NCBI GenBank assembly: GCA_900556645.1 | Contig: USPJ01000124.1 | Span: 1-5,047 of the forward strand | DNA: 5,047 nt | From: an uncultured Lachnospiraceae bacterium | GTDB taxonomy: Bacteria; Bacillota_A; Clostridia; Lachnospirales; Lachnospiraceae | Reading direction: 5' to 3' | Shown here: in pieces, positions 1-4,295 of the stretch | Numbering within the stretch: position 1 is the first letter of the stretch | Layout: each line of letters begins with the position of its first letter | Made by a program: the position numbers and the translations under genes | The notes under the pieces: generated by a model | Database searches by the model: none | What the model was told of the DNA's origin: nothing | What the model saw: the letters and a program-made list of their open reading frames with translations, nothing else

Positions 1-456
1 ATTCCGGTAAATGAGATAGCGGCGGATGATGCGGTGCTGTTTTTATGGGTAACTTTTCCGAAGCTTAAGGAAGGTCTTTCGGTTATTGAAAGCTGGGGAT
101 TTAAGTATAAGACCTGTGCTTTTAACTGGATAAAACAAAATCCCAAGTCAGACTCGTTCTTTGTCGGACTTGGATTCTGGACAAGGAGTTGTTCAGAAAT
201 CTGTCTGCTAGCGACTAAAGGGCATCCTCACAGGGTATCACCGAATGTAAGGCAGTTATGTATTGCACATCGTATGCAGCATAGTAAAAAGCCGGATGAA
301 ATAAGAAACAGGATTGTTGAACTCTGCGGAGATTTGCCACGAATAGAGCTATTTGCAAGAGAAAAAAGTGAAGGCTGGGATTGTCTCGGAAATGAGATTG
401 ACGGAAGGGATATCAGAGAGGAAGTTGGAGCATTACTGCAGGAGAGAGGTGAATAA
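1..456 (+). CDS. MT-A70 family DNA adenine methyltransferase (3' part; start lies upstream of window)
   Basis: The frame is open from base 1 to the TAA at 454-456, giving 151 residues of a gene that starts before the window. The GTG at 34 is internal, because the sequence before it already fits the family. Motifs seen in order are a VLFLWVTFPKL strand, a WGFKYKT segment, FNWIKQNPK, a SCSEICLLATKGHP block, HSKKPDEIRNRI, PRIELFARE and GWDCLGNE. This order is typical of the C-terminal two thirds of MT-A70 enzymes, which transfer a methyl group from S-adenosylmethionine to N6 of adenine. The catalytic DPPW motif should lie just upstream and cannot be checked. The stop is 5 bases before the next gene and its last codons carry that gene's ribosome binding site, so the two are probably co-transcribed. 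In an ICE such an enzyme may protect transferred DNA from restriction; that role is inferred. It appears intact as far as visible. Confidence 0.88.
   Translation: MPVNEIAADDAVLFLWVTFPKLKEGLSVIESWGFKYKTCAFNWIKQNPKSDSFFVGLGFWTRSCSEICLLATKGHPHRVSPNVRQLCIAHRMQHSKKPDEIRNRIVELCGDLPRIELFAREKSEGWDCLGNEIDGRDIREEVGALLQERGE
446..452 (+). promoter_or_regulatory. Ribosome binding site of the VirB6-like gene
   Basis: GAGGTGA lies 9 bases before the ATG at 462 and sits inside the last codons of the methylase gene. It supports the 462 start and translational coupling. Confidence 0.6.
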
Positions 457-461
457 CAGGT

Positions 462-1304
462 ATGGATATTTTTAAGCTGGGAGACAAAATACTTGCTCTC
501 CTTGAAGCGGTGTTTGGCTTTTGGAATAACCAGATATCGTTGGTTTTTGCTATGCTTGGACAATCGCCCGTCAGTTTCAAGGGCGGTGGTCCGTGGGCAG
601 TCATTGAGGGAATAGAACCAGTCTTTGTAGCAGTCGGTTCTTCCCTTGTGGTGCTGTTCTTTGTTATCGGTTTCTGCTCGGAAAGCATAGATGTGAAAGA
701 GGAGATGAGGTTTGAATCAATCCTTCGTATGCTTATCCGATTAGGGCTTGCAGAGTGGTTCGTTGCAAATAATGTCACGATTATGAAAGCATTTTTTACT
801 TCCATAGGAAATCTAGTAGGACTTATTTCGGCAGGAACGACAACACAGCTTGCCATAGACAGTACACAGGCAGATGTCATCAAGGGACTTGGATTTGGAG
901 AAAGCCTTGTAATGCTGATACTTACGGCATTGCTCGCAATCATCATTATTATCTGTGGTTTCTTTATCATTTACACCGTGTATTTCAGATTTTTAAAAAT
1001 ACTGATCATCGTTCCGCTTGGAGCAATCGCCTGTTCCACAATGGCAGGAAACAGAATGGTAAGTCATACGATGTCAACCTACTGTAAGTATTTCTTATCC
1101 TGTGTGTTTGAAGCGGTAACAATGGCACTGGCGATTGTGGTTTGCAACGCATTTATCAATGCAGGGCTTCCGTCCTTTACGGGAAGTTATGCAGACTGGG
1201 CACAGACACTTATTTATCTGTGTGAAATGACATTTACCATAGCAATGACGGTTGGAAGTGTGAAGGGAGCACAGACACTTACAAGTAAGGCATTCGGATT
1301 ATAG
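462..1304 (+). CDS. VirB6/TrbL-like polytopic membrane protein of a conjugative type IV secretion system
   Basis: This 280-residue protein is strongly hydrophobic. Likely membrane segments are near residues 51-72, 147-172, 176-193, 210-232 and 248-265, with a weaker amphipathic helix near 107-124. The N-terminal 45 residues are amphipathic and probably lie at the membrane surface or in the cytoplasm. No cleavable signal peptide or enzyme motif is seen. Length, segment pattern and place between an MT-A70 methylase and DUF4313/PrgI genes match the VirB6/TrbL-like channel subunits of Firmicutes ICEs such as the Tn1549 group, where the protein is thought to form the inner-membrane part of the DNA transfer pore. 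The ATG at 462 follows GAGGTGA by 9 bases. The stop TAG at 1302-1304 is directly followed by the ribosome binding site of the next gene, indicating one operon. The VirB6 label rests on topology and context, because this family diverges fast. Confidence 0.8.
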   Translation: MDIFKLGDKILALLEAVFGFWNNQISLVFAMLGQSPVSFKGGGPWAVIEGIEPVFVAVGSSLVVLFFVIGFCSESIDVKEEMRFESILRMLIRLGLAEWFVANNVTIMKAFFTSIGNLVGLISAGTTTQLAIDSTQADVIKGLGFGESLVMLILTALLAIIIIICGFFIIYTVYFRFLKILIIVPLGAIACSTMAGNRMVSHTMSTYCKYFLSCVFEAVTMALAIVVCNAFINAGLPSFTGSYADWAQTLIYLCEMTFTIAMTVGSVKGAQTLTSKAFGL

Positions 1305-1311
1305 AAGGAGG
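1305..1311 (+). promoter_or_regulatory. Ribosome binding site of the DUF4313-like gene
   Basis: AAGGAGG lies 5 bases before the ATG at 1317 and starts immediately after the upstream stop codon. It is a consensus Gram-positive site that fixes the start. Confidence 0.75.
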
Positions 1312-1316
1312 CATTT

Positions 1317-1727
1317 ATGGATAATGAAAAGAAACAGGTGACTTATAATTCCAGTTTTTCCGGGGAGACACAGGTAACACTCGATATTCAGCAGTATATG
1401 AATAACAAGGCAATGTATATCGGGCTTATGTGTAATGAAGATGGATACGATGAGCCGTTTGGTGATGTGACCGTAAATTTGTCTGTTGCTGCACCGAATT
1501 ACTGCGGATATCTGAATGTGAATGATATGCCGGATATTGAGAAATTCATCACAGAAAATGAGCTTGGGGAGTTTACAGGATTTACACAGAGGAGTGGTTA
1601 TTGTGAATATCCTCTTTATCTGTTCAATGTCGATAAGCTGAGAGAACTGTGTCCGGACGGAATGGAAATGTATGAGGCAAATATCGGTATGGAAAGAAAA
1701 CCGGAGACAAAGGAATTATCAAGATAG
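1317..1727 (+). CDS. Small DUF4313-like protein of conjugative elements
   Basis: This is a 136-residue acidic soluble protein without membrane segment or signal peptide. It begins with a polar YNSSFSGETQVTLDIQQY stretch and continues with a core including MYIGLMCNEDGYDEPFGDVTVNL, GYLNVNDMPDIEKFI and YCEYPLYLFNVDKL. This pattern resembles the DUF4313 family found in transfer modules of Firmicutes ICEs and plasmids; the match is from memory. Its biochemical role is unknown. Its place between channel genes suggests a cytoplasmic accessory of conjugation or of transferred-DNA handling, but nothing in the sequence proves it. The ATG at 1317 has an ideal AAGGAGG site. The stop codon TAG at 1725-1727 overlaps the AGGAGG of the next gene, so translation of the two is probably coupled. 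Confidence 0.75.
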   Translation: MDNEKKQVTYNSSFSGETQVTLDIQQYMNNKAMYIGLMCNEDGYDEPFGDVTVNLSVAAPNYCGYLNVNDMPDIEKFITENELGEFTGFTQRSGYCEYPLYLFNVDKLRELCPDGMEMYEANIGMERKPETKELSR

Positions 1728-1731
1728 GAGG
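1726..1731 (+). promoter_or_regulatory. Ribosome binding site that sets a GTG start for the PrgI gene
   Basis: AGGAGG overlaps the upstream stop codon and lies 9 bases before the GTG at 1741. It favours that GTG over the in-frame ATG at 1672, which lies within the preceding gene. Confidence 0.75.
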
Positions 1732-1740
1732 CAGAGGACA

Positions 1741-2253
1741 GTGGTTATTGAAATAAACAAAGACATTGACCGTTATCAGGAATCGGTGGCAATGGGACTT
1801 ACAGCAAAACAGCTTGTATTTTCTATTGCCAGTGTGATAGTCGGTGGCGGTATCGTATTACTTCTTTATAGATATATTGGTCTTACGGGTTCTGCTTATG
1901 TGGCGATTCCGTGTGTAGCTCCGATAGCACTTGGAGGATTTTATTCTTTTAATGGAATGAATTTCTACGAGTATATGGGAAAGAAACTGCATTTTATGTT
2001 TGGAAATAAGGCTCTTACCTATGTATCTACTGAGGGAGAGCCGATTATCAAGGCTTTTGAAATGGAGCAGAACGGACAGGTAAAGAAGAAAGGTAAAAAA
2101 ACTCAATCAGAGATTACAACATCAGAGTCAGCAGTAAAGAAACAGGAGGAATTTGAAGAAATGAAGAAAAAGACAAGAAACATGATGTTTGGACTGGCAG
2201 CCGTGTTTGTGCTGGCGGTAGCGGGTGTGGCTGCTTATAAAGCAATGCACTAA
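1741..2253 (+). CDS. PrgI family protein, membrane component of conjugative type IV secretion
   Basis: The protein has 170 residues when started at GTG 1741. This start gives the family-typical opening (M)VIEINKDIDRYQES and follows AGGAGG by 9 bases. The open frame extends upstream to an ATG at 1672, but that would add a basic 23-residue tail encoded inside the preceding gene. Two membrane helices follow at about residues 24-44 and 52-70, then FYSFNGMNFYEYMGKKL, typical of PrgI. PrgI proteins sit in the membrane next to the VirB4 ATPase and are thought to be VirB3-like. The C-terminal part is unusual: after a charged Lys/Glu-rich linker (about 112-146) there is a third hydrophobic helix at about 148-166 ending in AYKAMH. 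The VirB4 gene expected next is absent; an antisense toxin-antitoxin cassette begins within 30 bases of the stop. Family assignment is firm; whether the C-terminus is native is not. Confidence 0.85.
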   Translation: MVIEINKDIDRYQESVAMGLTAKQLVFSIASVIVGGGIVLLLYRYIGLTGSAYVAIPCVAPIALGGFYSFNGMNFYEYMGKKLHFMFGNKALTYVSTEGEPIIKAFEMEQNGQVKKKGKKTQSEITTSESAVKKQEEFEEMKKKTRNMMFGLAAVFVLAVAGVAAYKAMH

Positions 2254-2282
2254 AAAGGAACCTGCATAAAAACAGATTCCTT
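2252..2282 (-). terminator. Intrinsic terminator of the toxin-antitoxin operon
   Basis: Read on the minus strand, 2282 to 2255 forms a stem AAGGAATCTG / CAGGTTCCTT. It has ten pairs including one U-G wobble, an 8-base loop, and a run of five T over 2256-2252. On the plus strand the wobble becomes a C-A mismatch and there is no T tract, so the structure works for the minus-strand operon. It starts within the toxin stop codon (2281-2283) and shields the end of the PrgI gene from antisense transcription. Confidence 0.65.
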
Positions 2283-2613
2283 AAATGAGGGAAAATCCCT
2301 GTCGAAGAATGGAAGTCCAGTTACTTTTCTGATAGAGAAATCGGACTATGATTACAGTCTGCTTTTCTTCATCAATCGTATAAAAGGCAAGGTAATTATT
2401 GATTATCACAAAACGAATGCCCCAGCTTGCCAGTACCGGATCATCTACCAGACGGAACTTCTGTGGCAGGTCGGCTAGTGAGCTTATCTGCTCAGTCGCA
2501 GCATCTAACAGATTATCTGCGGCATCAGGATTTTTGAGGGTAAATTCGATGTAATCCGCAGCACGCATAATATCGTGTTCTGCGGTGGAAGTGATATGAA
2601 CCTGATAGCTCAT
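2281..2613 (-). CDS. Type II toxin, RelE/ParE family
   Basis: This 110-residue protein opens with MSYQVHITSTAEHDIMRAADYI, the beta strand plus helix typical of RelE/ParE toxins. It continues with a helical hairpin (about 26-50), LPQKFRLVDDPVLASWGIRFVIINNYLAFYTID (about 49-81) and a final strand VIIVRFLY (87-94). Members act either as ribosome-dependent mRNA endonucleases or as gyrase poisons; the sequence does not decide which. The end of the core reads YQKSNWTSIL, where related Firmicutes toxins usually have Y-x-R-R-D-W, so the basic pair and acidic residue are altered and activity could be reduced. The ATG overlaps the antitoxin stop as ATGA (2610-2613) with no clear ribosome binding site of its own, which implies coupled translation. 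The gene ends at a TAA inside a terminator hairpin. It is full length for the family. Confidence 0.85.
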   Translation of the reverse strand: MSYQVHITSTAEHDIMRAADYIEFTLKNPDAADNLLDAATEQISSLADLPQKFRLVDDPVLASWGIRFVIINNYLAFYTIDEEKQTVIIVRFLYQKSNWTSILRQGFSLI

Positions 2614-2873
2614 CGACTGCGGCGGCTTCTGATATCAGCCATAGCTTCGGAAAATGGTCTGGTGTTGCCTGTGGCAATATCGTCCATTCCTTCCTTGATC
2701 TGGCTGTAAAGTTCAAAGCGGCTGGTCAGTTCTTCGTAGGCTTCAATGCTCATAACGGCAAGGTCGCCTTTTCCATTCTTCGTGATGAAAACTGGTTCAG
2801 GATAATTATGACAAAATGTAGAAATTTCATTGTAATTATTCCTTAAATCAGCACTTGATTTGATTGCTGGCAT
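2610..2873 (-). CDS. Type II antitoxin, Phd/YefM family
   Basis: This 87-residue protein has the Phd/YefM layout. The N-terminal dimerising DNA-binding fold spans residues 1-52 (MPAIKSSADLRNNYNEI, then EPVFITKNGKGDLAVMSIEAYEEL). A helical C-terminal tail of about 35 residues, including GNTRPFSEAMADIRSR, should wrap and neutralise the toxin. Family members repress their own promoter together with the toxin. Here a perfect 10-bp inverted repeat overlaps the promoter just upstream and is the obvious operator. The ATG at 2871-2873 follows AAGGAGG (2881-2887) by 7 bases. The gene precedes and overlaps the toxin gene by 4 bases, the usual antitoxin-first order. The cassette runs against the transfer operon and has its own promoter and terminator, so it is a self-contained module that may stabilise the element. 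Confidence 0.87.
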   Translation of the reverse strand: MPAIKSSADLRNNYNEISTFCHNYPEPVFITKNGKGDLAVMSIEAYEELTSRFELYSQIKEGMDDIATGNTRPFSEAMADIRSRRSR

Positions 2874-2880
2874 AAAAACA

Positions 2881-2887
2881 CCTCCTT
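2881..2887 (-). promoter_or_regulatory. Ribosome binding site of the antitoxin gene
   Basis: On the minus strand AAGGAGG lies 7 bases before the ATG at 2873. It is a consensus site, and no comparable one precedes the toxin gene. Confidence 0.75.
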
Positions 2888-2893
2888 ATTTGA

Positions 2894-2920
2894 TAACAAA
2901 ATTATACACAAATTTTGTTA
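2894..2920. promoter_or_regulatory. Probable operator of the toxin-antitoxin operon (perfect inverted repeat)
   Basis: TAACAAAATT (2894-2903) and AATTTTGTTA (2911-2920) are perfect inverted copies separated by 7 bases. The repeat covers the -10 box and most of the spacer of the minus-strand promoter, where a bound antitoxin or toxin-antitoxin complex would block RNA polymerase. Autoregulation is established for Phd/YefM modules; its use of this repeat is inferred. Confidence 0.7.
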
Positions 2921-2929
2921 TGGAGTCAA
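2901..2929 (-). promoter_or_regulatory. Housekeeping (sigma-A type) promoter of the toxin-antitoxin operon
   Basis: On the minus strand TTGACT (2929-2924) and a perfect TATAAT (2906-2901) are separated by exactly 17 bases. Transcription should begin near 2894, giving a leader of about 20 bases that contains the AAGGAGG site. The promoter is strong by sequence, consistent with an operon held down by autorepression. Confidence 0.75.
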
Positions 2930-2961
2930 ATTTAAAAGTTCACATCAGGGTACGGGTTCCA

Positions 2962-2989
2962 TTGGGTTATATTTTGGAAATTCTATCAT
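2962..2989 (+). promoter_or_regulatory. Possible weak promoter of the TM2 gene
   Basis: TTGGGT (2962-2967) and TATCAT (2984-2989) are spaced by 16 bases upstream of the TM2 gene. Both boxes deviate from consensus. An alternative -10, TATAAA at 3002-3007, has no well-placed -35. The call is tentative and rests on the need for a divergent promoter in this gap. Confidence 0.25.
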
Positions 2990-3020
2990 TACGGAAAAAT
3001 TTATAAAAACACATGAGAAA

Positions 3021-3027
3021 GGGAGGG
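3021..3027 (+). promoter_or_regulatory. Ribosome binding site of the TM2 gene
   Basis: GGGAGGG lies 8 bases before the ATG at 3036 and supports that start over the in-frame ATGs at 3048 and 3051. Confidence 0.6.
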
Positions 3028-3035
3028 AATGTTTT

Positions 3036-3455
3036 ATGAAAGAAAAAATGATGGATACCAATTATGCTTTTAAAAATTCTGAAAACGTTTTTGTTCCAAA
3101 GCAGTATACAGAAGAGAAAAAAAGAACAACTTTATTACTGTGTATATTTGGAGGATGGCTTGGCATCCATAGATTTTACGCTGGGCATTATAAGATGGGA
3201 GTTTTATATTTTTTAACAGCCGGGGTATTTTTTGTCGGATGGATACGTGACATAGTGTGCTTGATGAACGGTTCTTTTTTTGAAAAATATGATGTGAAAC
3301 AGCACAATAAAGCTGAAACTCTTAGAATACAAAAAGAAATGTATGAGAAATATCAATTAAATCCAACACCATTTCACATTCTTGCGAAAGAAATCAGTGC
3401 GGAGAACAAAAAGAAATCAATCGGCAAAATAAAGAACAGTTCTGGAGTTCTTTAG
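3036..3455 (+). CDS. TM2 domain membrane protein (N-terminal part; zinc ribbon continues in the -1 frame)
   Basis: In its own frame this codes for 139 residues. A polar N-terminus of about 30 residues is followed by a TM2 domain at about 31-78: a hydrophobic helix, the hallmark GGWLGIHRFYAGHYKMG turn, and a second helix ending near WIRDIVCLMNG. TM2 domains are paired membrane helices of unknown general function. A Lys/Glu-rich segment (about 85-126) follows. From about residue 127 (KSIGKIKNSSGVL, stop at 3453-3455) the sequence no longer looks like the family. The -1 frame at the same place carries on with a Glu/Gln-rich linker and a clear zinc ribbon. The natural product is therefore probably 209 residues, and this frame's end is an artefact of a lost base, a recent mutation, or the default product of a frameshift signal. 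The region is visibly richer in A and T than the transfer genes. Confidence 0.8.
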   Translation: MKEKMMDTNYAFKNSENVFVPKQYTEEKKRTTLLLCIFGGWLGIHRFYAGHYKMGVLYFLTAGVFFVGWIRDIVCLMNGSFFEKYDVKQHNKAETLRIQKEMYEKYQLNPTPFHILAKEISAENKKKSIGKIKNSSGVL

Positions 3456-3664
3456 AAACTTTATCAAACCTATCTTCGTCCTCGAAGGTAGTAAAATGTC
3501 CAAAATGCCATTCTACCAGCATATTTTATCAGGATAAAATATGTATAGGACGTGCCATAGTCGGTGGAACTGTTGCCGGTAAAGAGGGAGCCGTTCTCGG
3601 AGGTCTGACAGGAGGAAAAGGCTATGCCGTATGCTTGAATTGTGGCAAACGGTGGAAAATCTGA
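3407..3664 (+). pseudogene. Out-of-frame C-terminal zinc-ribbon part of the TM2 protein
   Basis: The -1 frame is open from 3347 to a TGA at 3662-3664. From about 3413 it reads EINRQNKEQFWSSLETLSN, a serine-rich linker, then KVVKCPKCHSTSIFYQD, a glycine-rich stretch IGRAIVGGTVAGKEGAVLGG, and finally GYAVCLNCGKRWKI. CPKC (3497-3508) and CLNC form a two-knuckle zinc ribbon; such ribbons with a glycine-rich insert often follow TM2-type membrane domains. There is no ATG, GTG or TTG in this frame between 3347 and the zinc ribbon, so it cannot be started by itself. Joining it to the upstream frame at the A-run 3408-3412 gives one continuous 209-residue protein. It could be a disrupted gene, a sequencing error in the A-run, or a -1 frameshift product. 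Confidence 0.75.
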
Positions 3665-3713
3665 CGGAACAGCTCTTGATATTTACCAAGATGTACAGTA
3701 TTATATGAAAGAT

Positions 3714-3740
3714 AACCAGAGTTTGAACAGTTGGTTTTTT
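3714..3740 (+). terminator. Possible weak terminator after the TM2/zinc-ribbon gene
   Basis: AACCA (3714-3718) can pair with TGGTT (3732-3736), with one extra G-U pair and an 11-base loop, and T continues to 3740. The stem is short, so the call is weak. No convincing promoter or other gene is seen in the rest of 3665-3806. Confidence 0.3.
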
Positions 3741-3806
3741 GTATATTCATTAAGGAGCATAGAAAATTGCATTTGTTTTTTGCTCAGAAAATCAATAAGA
3801 AAGCAT

Positions 3807-3812
3807 AGGAGG
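3807..3812 (+). promoter_or_regulatory. Ribosome binding site of the single-pass membrane protein gene
   Basis: AGGAGG lies 7 bases before the ATG at 3820. It is a consensus site that fixes the start. Confidence 0.75.
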
Positions 3813-3819
3813 TAACAAC

Positions 3820-4221
3820 ATGTCAAGAAATAGAAGAAAAAACGGAAACAAATGGATGGTAGTACTGGTGTGTGTAGTCATTGTAATTGCAGTACTGGGA
3901 ATTCTTTTTAAAGTATTGATTTATGATACAGCAAAGGAAAAGGTGGCAGAAAAGATTGTCCAGAAAATGATAGAGACAGAACTGGCAAATGATGAAAGCG
4001 GCACCGGACAGGAAGCACAGGAGATTTACGATTCCATGACACAGGAGGAAAAGGATTCCTTAAACCGGATGGTGGAGGATAAGATGGACACCAAAACCAT
4101 AAAAGAGGTAAAGGAATATGTGGAAGCGGGAGACCGGGAAGGTTTGAAGGCTTATGTCAAAGAAAGCTTCAGCGACAGTGATATTCAGGAAATGCGAGAA
4201 ATTTACGAGAAGTATAAATAA
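3820..4221 (+). CDS. Single-pass membrane-anchored protein of unknown function
   Basis: I do not recognise a named family. The 133-residue protein starts with a very basic segment (MSRNRRKNGNKW), followed by one long hydrophobic helix at about 13-33. By the positive-inside rule this places the remaining 100 residues outside the cell, and no cleavage site is evident. The exported part is rich in Glu, Lys and Asp and looks wholly alpha-helical, with two similar-looking stretches: MTQEEKDSLNRMVEDKMD (about 73-90) and SFSDSDIQEMREIYEKY (about 116-132). It has no cysteine outside the membrane segment. A consensus ribosome binding site and a strong terminator after the stop (4219-4221) support a real, probably monocistronic gene. 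A surface or cell-envelope sensing role is possible, but nothing shows it. Confidence 0.75.
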   Translation: MSRNRRKNGNKWMVVLVCVVIVIAVLGILFKVLIYDTAKEKVAEKIVQKMIETELANDESGTGQEAQEIYDSMTQEEKDSLNRMVEDKMDTKTIKEVKEYVEAGDREGLKAYVKESFSDSDIQEMREIYEKYK

Positions 4222-4228
4222 TGAATGG

Positions 4229-4292
4229 AAAAAATGCAACTTAGATGTGCATAACTTCTATGATTAGAAATTATGCACATCTAAGATTTTTT
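4229..4292. terminator. Long hairpin, bidirectional terminator between convergent genes
   Basis: CTTAGATGTGCATAA (4240-4254) pairs perfectly with TTATGCACATCTAAG (4271-4285). After one C-A mismatch the stem continues with TTCTA/TAGAA (4256-4260 and 4265-4269), leaving a 4-base loop. Six T at 4287-4292 follow on the plus strand. Six A at 4229-4234 give a T tract on the minus strand after a 5-base gap. It lies 18 bases after the stop of the plus-strand gene and 10 bases after that of the minus-strand gene, and can end both. Confidence 0.88.
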
Positions 4293-4295
4293 ACA

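Noticed and set aside
34..36. GTG at 34 as true start of the methylase
   Set aside because: Residues encoded from base 1 already fit the MT-A70 family, no ribosome binding site precedes 34, and the catalytic DPPW motif would be missing.
413..970. Minus-strand open frame of 185 codons opposite the VirB6-like gene
   Set aside because: Serine/threonine/isoleucine-rich low-information protein that mirrors a hydrophobic gene. It has no family features, and the plus-strand genes are well supported.
1672..1740. Upstream ATG at 1672 as start of the PrgI protein
   Set aside because: It lies inside the preceding gene without a good ribosome binding site and adds a basic tail foreign to PrgI. The GTG at 1741 follows AGGAGG and gives the family-typical N-terminus.
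2920..3006. Short frame from ATG 2920 (28 residues) between the divergent genes
   Set aside because: It overlaps the toxin-antitoxin promoter, has no ribosome binding site, and resembles no known peptide.
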